A DNA stretch of 64,000 bases from Reticulitermes speratus (taxonomy: Eukaryota > Arthropoda > Insecta > Blattodea > Rhinotermitidae). Made by a program: the position numbers and the translations under genes. The notes beneath the pieces are model-generated. The model worked only from the letters and a program-made list of their open reading frames with translations. It made no database searches and was not told the origin of the DNA. Of the stretch, positions 1 through 12,226 are shown one piece after another (within the stretch, counting starts at the first letter, position 1; each line of letters begins with the position of its first letter). Where the stretch lies: the NCBI GenBank assembly GCA_021186555.1, contig JAJKFL010000039.1:13186733-13250732 (forward strand). The letters run 5' to 3'.

Positions 1-275
1 TTTTGGTTCAGATGTTACTATAGGGGCACGCGATGCAATGTTGGTTCAGATGTTACGACACGGGCACGCAATGTGATGTTGGTTCAGATGTTACTAGAGG
101 GGCACGCGATGCAATGTTGGTTCAGATGTTACTAGAGGGGCACGTAATGTGATGGTTCAGATGCTACTAGGGGGCACGCAATGTGATGTTGGTTCAGATG
201 TTACTAGAGGGGCACGCGATGCAATGTTGGTTCAGATGTTACGACACGGGCACGCAATGTGATTTTGGTTCTCAG
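1..275. repeat. 38-bp minisatellite, about 7 units
   Basis: Unit beginning TTGGTTCAGATGTTAC, with starts at 3, 41, 79, 117, about 153, 189 and 227, then an incomplete unit at 265. There are two subtypes: one with ACTAGAGGGGCACGCGATGCAATG-like content and one with ACGACACGGGCACGCAATGTGATG-like content. They mostly alternate, with hybrids in the middle. The array may continue beyond position 1. Confidence 0.95.
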
Positions 276-1245
276 CGTAACCCCTACAAGTGTCACAGTC
301 ACTGCCCACCTACATTAAAATACCGGAACTACTGAATACCACCAAAAGCACAGTTAATTTCTGAAAGACTCACTGACAGTGTATCAACACGGAATGTTCA
401 TCCGACTCCACACATCCATCTTGGGGCCATTCGTTCCACACACCCCGCCCCTAAAATGCCAGCACTGAGATGTTCGACAGGAAATATGACATACATTTCG
501 ACTTTACCTACTACCACGATTATTGTCACAATCACGGGACTTCAAAACTAAGGTTGCCCAATCGCTTGGGACGTGTTCATTTTGTTAGCTAGCAAGCAGA
601 AATTGTTTGGTCAAACAAATCTGTACATATGTTTTCATGTGAATCCTGAAGATTGCGACCCGCCGAAACATGTAGGATCTTTAATTCATAAATACGTTTT
701 AACAACGTACTCTGATCGCATTTCTTGTAATATTCACAAAAACACCGGCGTGCGTACCAGGTGTGCTGGGTGTGCCCAGGTGCACCCTAATGTCTCAAAA
801 TTTTGTATTTGTCCCTCATTTTCACTTTGTATTTTTAAGTACGGTTCAGTTGTTAATTTAAAACACGGTTTAGTTAAGTGTTTGTTCCTTTACTTGGATG
901 ACTAAGCATAATGTCCTTCATGACTGAGTATTCAATAACATTTCCCCTTAAAAATGAAAAATAAAATTCCCTCGGTGCACACAAACCCTAATGAAACGTA
1001 CTGCGCACGCTTGTGGTACCCACTAATTAAATTAACAATCTCTGTTTCAGTTCTTTTCATTTTATAAGTACTGATATCGATTTACGGGCCGTATCTTACA
1101 GTTATTTTCCAGTACGTGTGGTCGGTGGAGAGGAGGAGAAGGAGAAGGAGGAAAGCGCACGCGGACACAAACGCGCAGATAATCCTAGTGAAAACACCAT
1201 CCACTTTGCTGTAGTGTCATTAGTTTCACGCGGAGACCTTGCGAT

Positions 1246-1330
1246 GGCTGTTGCCGATTGTCGCGGTCGAGTGGGCAACACGTGCTTCATATTCAAGCAG
1301 GTCCCCAGTTCAAGTCCCTGCCCAGCATCG
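1246..1330 (+). repeat. Degenerate tRNA-derived SINE head
   Basis: A box-B-like GTTCAAGTCCC at about 1308-1318 follows a segment GTCGAGTGGGCAACACGTG that fits a tRNA-like D/anticodon arm. A T-run follows at 1345. It is too decayed to assign to a family. Confidence 0.35.
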
Positions 1331-2225
1331 GCTATCATGAATGAGTTTTTTTTTTGTGGCCATTAGTCGCTCCACAAGAATGCTAACATTCGTAATCTTA
1401 CCTCAAATTACGCTACGACCACTTCTACATTCTTTTGAATTCATTGTTCACAAATTATCCTAGCCATCGGCGCTGTATAAGAGCTACTGGCAGCGTCATT
1501 ATACGACAAATAAAAAATAAACCGAAAACATTTTTCCTCTTTTGTTGAAAGGTTAAAAGTTAATGATCATGGTGGTAATGATGATAATGCCACATGCATC
1601 TAACGAGTCTTTCGTCTGGCAAGAAGGACGTGGTAGATTGCCCTGTCCACCCTAGGAAGCCTCCGAGACTAGACTGAACTGGTCGATGGCGCGCAGCCTT
1701 GAAAGCGGTCAGTACCTTAGCATTGGCTCGGCAGTTCCACCGCTACGCTACAGATGGTGCTCACATCATCACACTTCCGCAACAATCACCAGGAAAATAC
1801 GTGCAAATATTACGTTTATGTGTGGTCATGTTCCAGCACCGGACTTCGCCGACAAGTAGGCAATTTCTTCACGAGCCAACCAACGTATCGTTAGCTTCTG
1901 TTGTACTCATCCAACCTCACTTCCGCTCTTTCATCACCTGGGAATTAGGAAATACGCGTTAACTTCGGTTACTTAACGACCTGCAAACAGACCGAGGCTT
2001 CCCGCTGTGTATTGGGACAGTGGGGTACGAATCCATGTCATTTGTGGAACTTTGTATTGAAACTAATTCTAATAGCCTCCGCTTTATGCTGCACATAAAG
2101 ATAGCTACTGAATTTGAATCATTCGAAAATGTGACAAGTTCAGATACCGGTACTTGAGAATGGCAAAAACAAGGCAAAATTACATTCGTGAATTCACTTA
2201 AAAATACGTTACATTCAGGGAATGC

Positions 2226-2400
2226 TTGCTGCCATTCAGTTCAGAATCCCGTCTCGTATCTAAAATTCTGAAGATTAAAATATACAACCCTATAATATTA
2301 CAAGTTTCACATGAATATGAATCTTGGTCTCTGAATTCAATGGAAGATGTGCTGAGGATGCTTCAAAACAAAGCGTGGAGGAAGATATTGGGGTGTAAGA
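2226..2400 (+). mobile_element. LINE ORF2 fragment (C-terminal region)
   Basis: The frame reads LVSKILKIKIYNPIILQVS, then YESWSL, then LRMLQNKAWRKILG. This matches the segment after the reverse transcriptase in insect non-LTR elements (KNLKIKIYKTVILPV, ETWSL, LRVFENKVLRKIFG type). It is short and has no ends or other domains. Confidence 0.6.
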
Positions 2401-3826
2401 AAGAGGGTCAGGTTCAAATACTTTCACTTCAGTGTACGAGTGTGAAGGTCTCCCTTTAGGTTAGGGACCAAGTCGTGCGTCCCTACAAAAGGGGCGAGTG
2501 AAATTATAGCTGTGTATTTTAACATTAATTTTTACTCATGGAAAGGGAAGACCTACGCATTAGGAAAGGTGTGAATGCCGTAACTATTCTGGCACGCCCT
2601 CCCCCTTTTGTTTAACCTCGAAAACCCAAAGACTTATCGTTAAGAGCACCCGTACGAACAATTTCATAAAAACTATTCAGCTGTTCTCGAGCTGTTGCAT
2701 GCGAAGAGAAGGATAGGCAGACCTGATGAAGGTGACACACACACTTCTGTAACTTTTGGATGTGACTGCGCCAAAAAAAACTGTACTCTAAATGACAGCA
2801 AGCATTCCTCGTATTTAATCTGCTCCTAATTTACTCGTGACCAATAATGATGATAATGATATGTACGGTTCGAGCGTGAATTAAAACCTCTGAACTTCAG
2901 AAAGGCGACAGACATGTACTGTCGTGTACTTCCTGATCATCCTCGTGCTGCTGAAAATAAACGACCGCATTCATAATGATAATTATAAAACTAAAACCAC
3001 ATAAAATAACACTACGGACTCCAAACTTGCATAAGAAATAAAGGTGAAAAGAAAATAAATGATATACGGCGCACAGTTTTGAGTTTTGACGTTTCTCTCG
3101 CCGTTGTGGGCGAGGCAGTTCTATTTCTGATGCGCGCGCAACGCTGGAGCGGTTCAAGGTCGCAGAGACCGGTGTCAGTGGTCGCAGCTCTCGGTTCTGC
3201 AGAGTGCTGCTGCTGCTGCAACCATTTCCGCCCGGGACACGACCAACAGGTGGCCCTATCAAATTACCACAACTTGATATCGATCACTTGGATTGTTTTA
3301 TTTGTACGACCAGCAGTCGCCTTAAGCACCTCTCCTCCCGATATAAGGAAACACGGCATAGGATGTCACTGATATCAAGTAAGCGTCACTAACCGCAACA
3401 CTACTGTGCGCTTCCCATAATTAAAATTCGTCAGCATTCAATCAAGTTGCTCTGCAATTGTTTCAAAACATTCGTATTAGAGCTTTCGACAAACTGCGGT
3501 TATGTACTGACTTGAATTATGTGGGCGTTCATGGTATTCTTTGAATACGGGTGCAGATTTTCACTTTACTGAAAGCCACCATACCCATTCGTATGGTCAC
3601 GCCGGTTCGCCGACACAGAGGCCTTTCGAGCTAAGAAATGACGGGGCTGGATAAACACGTATTGCTGATGTACACAGTTCATAGTCACCACATATGCCAT
3701 GCACACAGATCCCACCAAAATATAGTCGCCCAATGGAATAATTTGTTAAATACTGTCTATCGACAATCTCGCGGTGGACTATGTGCTTTAACACGTCGAA
3801 GACTGAAGCTGAACTAAATTACTGAA

Positions 3827-4090
3827 AGGTAAGGTAAAGTTCACCCTATAACAGGCCACGAAGTCCCAAAGGGGGAGTGGGGGTATAGCCCTACTCTTTC
3901 TCTAACCTCGGCGCTAGATGGGGGGTGGGTGGTCAACGCCACGATACGGCCGCTTTACCCCCGGGAATGACCCGGTACCCATTGTGAAGGAGGCTGGGTA
4001 AGCCGCAGGCCCAGTCTGGACGGCTGCGGAAAATCTCGCCCCCACCGGGATCCGATCCCCGGACCGCCCCGCCCGTAGCGAGTCGCTATA
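3827..4090 (-). mobile_element. SINE1 copy
   Basis: tRNA-derived SINE in minus orientation. The box B region, read on the minus strand, is GGGATCGGATCCCGG near 4045-4060. The body contains the CCACCCACC and AGCGCCGAGGTTA motifs shared with copies at 15670, 30563, 32993 and 58593. The 3' end is the GGTAAAG-type tail near 3830. Confidence 0.85.
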
Positions 4091-4856
4091 GATATCAAAA
4101 TTCAGTTCCTACCTCAAAGAGAACAAATTCCATCTACAATACAAGGACCAATATTTGATTATAAGGATCATACTAAACACACAAGACACTGCGCGGCAAA
4201 ATCAGTTTTCAAATATTACAGTAGTTGGCACCATTGATCTTTAAATGGTGACTACATGGTGCTATGTCCAGACGTCGACTAAAGCAGCAAGACTGGAAAA
4301 GTGCAGTACTACCGGAGCACACACACTTTCCACGTGGGTTCTTTGCACCGTGACGGCCCGAAAATGTCTGTAGCTGTTCCACTTCGTTCACCTGCGACGT
4401 AGATTGTTATGACAATCGAACTGGCCTTCTGTCAGGACCCTTCAATATCAAACTTGCTAAAGATACATTCAGCAATTTTCGAGGTGAAAGCTCTGGACAT
4501 ACAGCCACGATCTTCCTTCCTTGTATGTGTTCAGCTTATACAAGGAACGATTATAAACTATGGTTTACCGTAACTTTCAATCTGCGGATCCAAAACACGA
4601 TACTCCAGGCTCTTCTGGACGACCTGTTTTTAAAAAACGTGTCCTCTGGACTAAGCCTCAGCGAAAAATGGCGCAATATAAATAAACGGGACACGCAAAA
4701 GCACAATGAACATAGCAGTGGTTCAACGATCAGCTGAAGGTCGATTCAAATGCTCCTGTGCCTAAACACAGCGTCGATGAGGAACAATGGGGGCGTCGAC
4801 ATAAAGTTCAACGCATTCTACAACCACCTGCATGGAACAGGGCCCCTCCTGTGACG

Positions 4857-4990
4857 TTAACAGTTACTCAGCCCTTTAATATATTCCCTGCATTTTATGG
4901 AACCCCGAAGGTTAATTATCGTGTTCACAGTTGTACGCCACTGGTCCCTATCCTGGGCCAGATGAATCCATTCAATATCTGGAAATTCCA
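4857..4990 (-). mobile_element. LINE 3' fragment
   Basis: The minus frame reads IEWIHLAQDRDQWRTTVNTI, then INLRGSIKCREY. This is the C-terminus of the common LINE family here (typically DWIDLAQDRDRWRALVN...NLR, followed by [10 protein letters not shown]). Confidence 0.7.
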
Positions 4991-5094
4991 CTTTATCGTC
5001 ATAACCATCACCGTGATCATATCCCAATCCAAACCTAGGTATTCCAAGCATGTACTTCACGAAAGTTTTCTCACTTCAGACTAAAAGGATAACA

Positions 5095-5215
5095 CTGGTC
5101 AGTTTCACGCTCCGGATGCTTTATCTACTGCCATAACTGTCGTTGCCGGGAATCGAACATCATTCGTACGTTCCAGTCATTCACTTCACCGGCCCACTTG
5201 AAGGCGGAGGGGCTC
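5095..5215 (-). mobile_element. tRNA-derived SINE fragment (SINE5)
   Basis: The minus strand carries a box-B-like GTTCGATTCCCGG near 5145-5158. The segment TTTCACGCTCCGGATGCTTT matches a second copy at 61890-62022. Confidence 0.5.
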
Positions 5216-6620
5216 TCTCGGGCGCCTTTGTTTCAAAATAATCACACGACTAAAATTCATCAAATACTCCAGACGGTCCACTCTGCGCTACAAAACATGC
5301 GCCAGTAGACACACTACGATCGAACGCGCCCTGTTTCTACAGTCCAACATGGAAGCACAGGAAGTGAAAGTCTGTAAGCTGGGAACACTTGCGTAATAGG
5401 CTATGTGTTTCTAACCCAATCACCTGATTTTGGGCAGAGTCCCGCCACAATATCATCTCGCTCTACTTACCGCCTTCTATTTGTGTCGCGAGCAGGCAGT
5501 ATTATCTGGCTCATCACGCCATCGCAGAGTTACTGTGAAGGTCAGCCGTTCTGCCCGTCCATTTCCTGGTCATTGGCATCTGCATGCGTCACACAGCCAG
5601 CCAGGGGACAAAGAGGACGCCGGCGTAGAGCGAGAGAATACAAAACGCAAGGCGAGCTCAAGGTAACTTGTCCGTGCGCGATACGATGATGCTAGGCAGC
5701 GAAATACGACACATCACCAACGCGAGAATCAGGGAGTGGCTGCATTTAGCGGAGAGGGAGGGGTGCGGGTGGTGGGGGCCACTGGCTACCAATCCCCGAG
5801 CCGAAGTTGCGGTTTTCTGCAAAATTTAGACTAACAATAGCGGACCGTACTTTGAAGGGGCTTACTGGATTACCCACCTCCAGCCCCGTTAAAATTTTCT
5901 GCAAAATTTACAAATTTGGATTAAGAATAATATTAACAATATTAATGAAACTCACCATGCGAGATTTTTTTTTTTGCTGTGGAGCCACCGTGCTTTAAAA
6001 ACGAGATGGGTACTCAGGCCAATATAATTCATATATCTGAAACGGAGTATGGTGGGACAAGCCTATGTTAATCTAAAAATTAAACGAAAATTCTACTCGA
6101 GCACACATTTCGAGTTACGGAAACGAAACGAATTCATCGGTTCCAAATGCGACTTGTTGTTATTATTCAGTACCCTACAGGCGGCGCTGCTGAGTTTACT
6201 ACACTCGACTCGCTGGACATTTGATGGACCACCACGACTTAAACGAATATTATCCTGTCTGGCTGTTATATAACACAGGTTATGTCCAAACTGAGGCGTC
6301 AATAAAAGTCACCTTCACGCCCGCATCATTCGCAACTTCAATATTATATGCCTCACCGTGGTCTTCCAGAACGTACCGTAGCACACAGGAATGAAAATAG
6401 AAATGGGCACATATCACCCAAATTCTATAGGGTTTTGACCCGTGTATTAACATTCCGGAAAAAAAAAATCACTTTTTTAGACTTAACCCATCGTCGACTT
6501 ACGAACCTGTAGCCAGACCATCTGCAACATAACTAAGTGAACGTGGCAAGCAGGAAGAGGAAAGTATGGGCCAACTTCCTGCACCTTAAATAGGCATTCG
6601 TAATCTTCATCATAATTGTT

Positions 6621-6878
6621 TTTTCTATGGCTCGACAGCCCTATATGGGCCTGGGCCTCCTCGTTTCGTCGAGGTTTCATGATCACACACTTTAGACACA
6701 CCACAGTCGGTAGGACTCCTCTGGACGAGGGACCAGCCCGTCGCAGAGACCTCTACCTGACAACACACAACACTCACAAAGACAGACATCCATGCCCCCG
6801 GTGGGATTCGAACCCACGATCCTAGTAAGCGAGCGGCCGAAGACCCACGCCTTAGACCGCACGGCCACTGGGATCGGC
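6621..6878 (-). mobile_element. SINE2 copy with intact target-site duplication
   Basis: tRNA-derived SINE in minus orientation. The head reads GGCCGTGCGGTCTAAGGCG (box A) and GGGTTCGAATCCCACC (box B), resembling a class II (Leu/Ser) tRNA. It ends in an A-rich tail (T-run at 6619-6624 on +). It is flanked by a perfect 14-bp duplication tcatcataattgtt at 6607-6620 and 6879-6892, marking recent LINE-type retrotransposition. Confidence 0.95.
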
Positions 6879-7295
6879 TCATCATAATTGTTAACTGGCA
6901 CAAAAGCGACATCACAACCCTTAAAATGTCATTACGAAGGAAGAAATCATTACAATCATGTACGAAAAAAATTAATGAGAACCTTTTAATTTCGAAGCCA
7001 ATGTTCATACAAACTCTGGTTTCTTTTTTACCAGACCTTTCTCGAACTAGATTTGGGCAAAACACCTTATGTTTACCCGTACATTGTGAAGGCTGGGATA
7101 AATTCGAACTCTCACATTTCCCCACGATTCTCCGCTAAATAAGGGGCTGCGAAAAACAGACATCGAAGGAAAATATCCTGCACAAGCCAAATTCTTCACT
7201 AGGGCTGTTTTCAGTAATGATTCACAATGTCAAACAGTTCATTACGTCTATATTATTCCTTCATCTTGCTCTCATACACATACACACACATACTC

Positions 7296-9953
7296 GTTCC
7301 AGCTTCACCTCACCACTGAGCTGTACTAGTTCCACAGCTCCTCAGCTAGTCAAGTTCCAGCTTCACCTCACCACTCAGCTGTACTAGTTCCACAGCTCCT
7401 CAGCTAGTCAAGTTCCAGCTTCACCTCACCACTCAGCTGTACTAGTTCCACAGCTCCTCAGCTAGTCAAGTTCCAGCTTCACCTCACCACTCAGCTGTAC
7501 TAGTTCCACAGCTCCTCAGCTAGTCAAGTTCCAGCTTCACCTCACCACTCAGCTGTACTAGTTCCACAGCTCCTCAGCTAGTCAAGTTCCAGCTTCACCT
7601 CACCACTCAGCTGTACTAGTTCCACAGCTCCTCAGCTAGTCAAGTTCCAGCTTCACCTCACCACTCAGCTGTACTAGTTCCACGGCTCCTCAGCTAGTCA
7701 AGTTCCAGCTTCACCTCACCACTCAGCTGTACTAGTTCCACAGCTCCTCAGCTAGTCAAGTTCCAGCTTCACCTCACCACTCAGCTGTACTAGTTCCACA
7801 GCTCCTCAGCTAGTCAAGTTCCAGCTTCACCTCACCACTCAGCTGTACTAGTTTCACGCTCCTCAGCTAGTCAAGTTCCAGCTTCACCTCACCACTCAGC
7901 TGTACTAGTTCCACGCTCCTCAGCTAGTCAAGTTCCAGCTTCACCTCACCACTCAGCTGTACTAGTTCCACAGCTCCTCAGCTAGTCAAGTTCCAGCTTC
8001 ACCTCACCACTCAGCTGTACTAGTTCCACGGCTCCTCAGCTAGTCAAGTTCCAGCTTCACCTCACCACTCAGCTGTACTAGTTTCCACGCTCCTCAGCTA
8101 GTCAAGTTCCAGCTTCACCTCACCACTCAGCTGTACTAGTTCCACGGCTCCTCAGCTAGTCAAGTTCCAGCTTCACCTCACCACTCAGCTGTACTAGTTT
8201 CCACGCTCCTCAGCTAGTCAAGTTCCAGCTTCACCTCACCACTCAACTGTACTAGTTTCCACAGCTCCTCAGCTAGTCAAGTTCCAGCTTCACCTCACCA
8301 CTCAGCTGTACTAGTTCCACGGCTCCTCAGCTAGTCAAGTTCCAGCTTCACCTCACCACTCAGCTGTACTAGTTCCACGGCTCCTCAGCTAGTCAAGTTC
8401 CAGCTTCACCTCACCACTCAACTGTACTAGTTCCACGCTCCTCAGCTAGTCAAGTTCCAGCTTCACCTCACCACTCACTGTACTAGTTCACGGCTCCTCA
8501 GCTAGTCAAGTTCCAGCTTCACCTCACCACTCAGCTGTACTAGTTCCACGGCTCCTCAGCTAGTCAAGTTCCAGCTTCACCTCACCACTCAGCTGTACTA
8601 GTTCCACGGCTCCTCAGCTAGTCAAGTTCCAGCTTCACCTCACCACTCAGCTGTACTAGTTCCACGGCTCCTCAGCTAGTCAAGTTCCAGCTTCACCTCA
8701 CCACTCAGCTGTACTAGTTCCACGGCTCCTCAGCTAGTCAAGTTCCAGCTTCACCTCACCACTCAGCTGTACTAGTTTCACAGCTCCTCAGCTAGTCAAG
8801 TTCCAGCTTCACCTCACCACTCAACTGTACTAGTTTCACAGCTCCTCAGCTAGTCAAGTTCCAGCTTCACCTCACCACTCAACTGTACTAGTTTCACAGC
8901 TCCTCAGCTAGTCAAGTTCCAGCTTCACCTCACCACTCAACTGTACTAGTTTCACAGCTCCTCAGCTAGTCAAGTTCCAGCTTCACCTCACCACTCAACT
9001 GTATAGTTTCACAGCTCCTCAGCTAGTCAAGTTCCAGCTTCACCTCACCACTCAACTGTACTAGTTTCACAGCTCCTCAGCTAGTCAAGTTCCAGCTTCA
9101 CCTCACCACTCAACTGTACTAGTTTCACAGCTCCTCAGCTAGTCAAGTTCCAGCTTCACCTCACCACTCAACTGATTAGTTCCACAGCTCCTCAGCTAGT
9201 CAAGTTCCAGCTTCACCTCACCACTCAACTGTATTAGTTCCACAGCTCCTCAGTTAGTCAAGTTCCAGCTTCACCTCACCACTCAACTGATTAGTTCCAC
9301 AGCTCCTCAGCTAGTCAAGTTCCAGCTTCACCTCACCACTCAACTGTACTAGTTTCACAGCTCCTCAGCTAGTCAAGTTCCAGCTTCACCTCACCACTCA
9401 ACTGTACTAGTTCCACAGCTCCTCAGCTAGTCAAGTTCCAGCTTCACCTCACCACTCACTGCATTAGTTCCACAGCTCCTCAGCTAGTCAAGTTCCAGCT
9501 TCACCTCACCACTCACTGTATTAGTTTCCACAGCTCCTCAGTAGTCAAGTTCCAGCTTCACCTCACCACTCAACTGCATAGTTCCACAGCTCCTCAGCTA
9601 GTCAAGTTCCAGCTTCACCTCACCACTCAACTGCATAGTTCCACAGCTCCTCAGCTAGTCAAGTTCCAGCTTCACCTCACCACTCAACTGTATTAGTTTC
9701 CACAGCTCCTCAGTTAGTCAAGTTCCAGCTTCACCTCACCACTCAACTGCATTAGTTCCACAGCTCCTCAGCTAGTCAAGTTCCAGCTTCACCTCACCAC
9801 TCACTGCATTAGTTCCACAGCTCCTCAGTTAGTCAAGTTCCAGCTTCACCTCACCACTCACTGCATTAGTTTCACAGCTCCTCAGCTAGTCAAGTTCCAG
9901 CTTCACCTCACCACTCAACTGTATTAGTTCCACAGCTCCTCAGTTAGTCAAGT
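7296..9953. repeat. 58-bp satellite-like tandem array, about 46 units
   Basis: The unit begins GTTCCAGCTTCACCTCACCA and ends CTCCTCAGCTAGTCAA. The first half (GTTCCAGCTTCACCTCACCACTCA) is almost invariant. Variation is concentrated in the segment around CTGTACTAGTTCCACAGCT. There AGCTGT and ACAGCT form a 6-bp inverted repeat around ACTAGTTCC in the left-hand units. Units at 7354-7680 are essentially identical, the middle has CGGCT or CGCT variants, and the right third has CAACTG, then CTGCATTAG variants with unit lengths of 55-58. Confidence 0.98.
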
Positions 9954-10185
9954 CCCCCAACTGCTGTGTTTTCAACAGCACGCCACCTGTCCATATCCTG
10001 AGCAAGATCATCCAGCCCACAGCATCCCATCCTGTTTCTTTAAGATCCATTTTAATATCACCCTTCCACGTACGTCTAGGTCTTACAAGTGGTAATTCCC
10101 TCAGGTTCTTCATACCAAAATCCTGCATGCATCTCTCTTTCCTCCCAAGCGTGCCACATGCCCAGCCCATCCTTGAATTTATCAT
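9954..10185 (-). mobile_element. LINE 3' fragment
   Basis: The minus frame reads RPRRTWKGDIKMDLKETGWD and preceding residues. This corresponds to the [20 protein letters not shown] block of the main LINE family, with frameshifts. Its 3' side is cut off by the 58-bp array. Confidence 0.75.
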
Positions 10186-10271
10186 TCCAATAATTAGTCA
10201 ATCATTACAAATTAAGCAGCACCTGAGAAACTACACGAAGCAGAGTCCTTGTTGAGAAGCTTATAGTTCCT

Positions 10272-10648
10272 AACCTAGTCCAGAAATTCCTCGCAGTTTA
10301 TGGAATCAAGGTTCATCACCGTGTCTACAAGCGCCCTCCACTTGTTCCTGTCCTCAGCCACATCAATCTAGTACACGCCCTACCATCCGATTTTTAAGAT
10401 CAATTTTAATGTTATTCTCCCATTTATGCCTAGGTCTTCCAAATGGTCTCTTTTCTTCAGGTTTCCGCGGCAAAACCTATATGCGACTCTCCTCTCCCCC
10501 ACACGTGGCACATGCTCCACCCATCACTATACAAATTCCTCCAGTCCCCTGTAATTTCCTTCGTCTTAGGTACAAATATTTTCCTCACAGCTCTATTCTC
10601 GAACACCCTCAGTCTATGTTCCTCCCTTAATGTGGGGGACCAAGCTTA
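10272..10648 (-). mobile_element. LINE 3' fragment
   Basis: On the minus strand, degraded coding for LRVFENRAVRKIF is followed by the GHV/GRP segment and a non-coding end ATTCCATAAACTGCGAGGAATTTCTGGACTAG-like, i.e. the family's 3' terminus. There are several frameshifts. Same orientation as the neighbouring fragment at 9954. Confidence 0.75.
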
Positions 10649-11755
10649 ACGCTCATAGAAAATGGCAGCCAACTATCACTCTGTACATTTTAATCTTTAC
10701 GTTTCCATACTGCATACGGCAAGACAAAGACTGTGAACCGACAACAGCCGGCATTTCCCGAATTTAATCTGCTCTTAACTTCCTCGTGAATGCACTGTAC
10801 TGTCGTTCCTGTACTCAAAAGGCATTATCATGGCAGTTTCTAACTTTCTATCTTCACCCACAGACGTAACAGCCCTCTACAGGTCTGTCAACGATCAGCG
10901 CAAAGAACGCAACTTGCATTACAGTTGCTTTTAACGCGATGCAAAGTAAAATACTGACACCCCGTTAAGTGTTCTGATGCGACGACTAAGGCATCAGGAT
11001 GTAATTCTTCGGAACCCTACAATGCACACTTCTGTACATCAGTGACATACTGTGTATGTGTAATTCAAAGTCGTCTATGCGTCCTGTCGACTGCGCAAAT
11101 GCGTGCGCACGTTTCCCGTGTCGTCACGAACCGTGAAGAAAAACAAGCACCCAACTTCCGTTTCGTTTGCATGACAGTCCTTATCTAGCACCGATTCTAG
11201 TCTATTGTACAGTCTTCATTATTTGGCTACAAGGGGAGTGGAGGGGAGGGCATTAAGATGTTTTGATTCTCACAGGAGAAAAAGGAGTTGAGTAGGGGAT
11301 TTGGGTAGGAAATTACGGTCAATCACAGTGCACAGGGGACTGAAAGCGAACTAAAGAAAGGAAGATTCTTCTCATGAGCCACGCAAAAGAAAAATAATAA
11401 TGGAACGTCTAATGACCGGATCTTGGTGGCCACCTGCTCAAGTAAGAGTGGTTCAACAACCGACAGCAGTGTCCGTCGTCTCGCCTGGCCGTGCAACTGG
11501 GTTAACGTGCTACTTGGTAGCACAGACAACATTCACGAAACTACTCACATTAAACGGAACAGTTTCGCGATCCGGCCATCTCATCCGGTTTCGGAGACTA
11601 ACAGGAAAATTTTCGACGCCTCTGCCGGGGATCAAACTTCACAGACTTATCTTACCGCCGTTCTCATAACACGGCGCATATGAAAATTAACAGACTCAAA
11701 ATCAAAAGTTTAAAAACCAACACATGCACTGTATTCTTACAAGTAAGTCAAATGA

Positions 11756-11796
11756 CCCTACATATGTTTCGGCTTCAACAAGCCATCTTCAGGGGG
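11756..11796 (-). ncRNA. Hammerhead-ribozyme-like motif (fold-back 1, left arm)
   Basis: On the minus strand: CCCC, CUGAAGA, U, stem II GGCUU/AAGCC with a GUUG loop, GAAA, ACAUAUGU, A, then GGG. The order fits a type I hammerhead with a minimal, self-complementary stem III. One extra U between the core and stem II departs from the consensus. Confidence 0.5.
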
Positions 11797-12184
11797 TCAA
11801 AGTTCTGCATATACTCGACATCAATTAGTTCATTATTGAGCACCTCATACATCAACACAAAACAAATTCTTAATTCCCAATGGATCAGGACATCACCAAC
11901 ATCAGCCGTCCAAACATATAAAATCCAGGGAATGAGTTGCGCTTAACTTTCATGTTATATGTATAAAAATTTAAAAGTTTCTTTAAAGTTACATATATAT
12001 TGGTTATAAATCCATGGCAGTCTTGTTTTTGTATAAGGATTATCCAATGTAGGTTGAACGTACCCTGTATTATGTTGCTGCGTGTCCAGTGCTGTGATTT
12101 GTACTGTGTTGTAATTTGTTTTGTGTTGATGTATAAGGTGCTCATGAATGAACTAATTGATGTCGAGTATATGTAGAACTTTGA

Positions 12185-12226
12185 CCCCCTGAAGATGGCT
12201 TGTTGAAGCCGAAACATATGTAGGGG
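12185..12226 (+). ncRNA. Hammerhead-ribozyme-like motif (fold-back 1, right arm)
   Basis: Same motif as the left arm, in opposite orientation. Stem I is CCCC/GGGG, core CUGAAGA, stem II GGCUU/AAGCC, core GAAA, stem III palindrome ACAUAUGU, candidate cleavage after the following A. Confidence 0.5.

Noticed and set aside
2897-3262. GC-rich minus-strand open frames with QQQQ or SSSS stretches, exon-like
   Set aside because: The orientation fits E74, but neither frame resembles E74, and no acceptor/donor pair with phase 1 was convincing.
6625-7125. 166-codon minus-strand open frame
   Set aside because: Half of it is SINE2 sequence (tRNA-like head and body) and the remainder is random.
7296-9953. 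CRISPR-like array
   Set aside because: The repeats are contiguous 58-bp units without unique spacers, in a eukaryotic intron.
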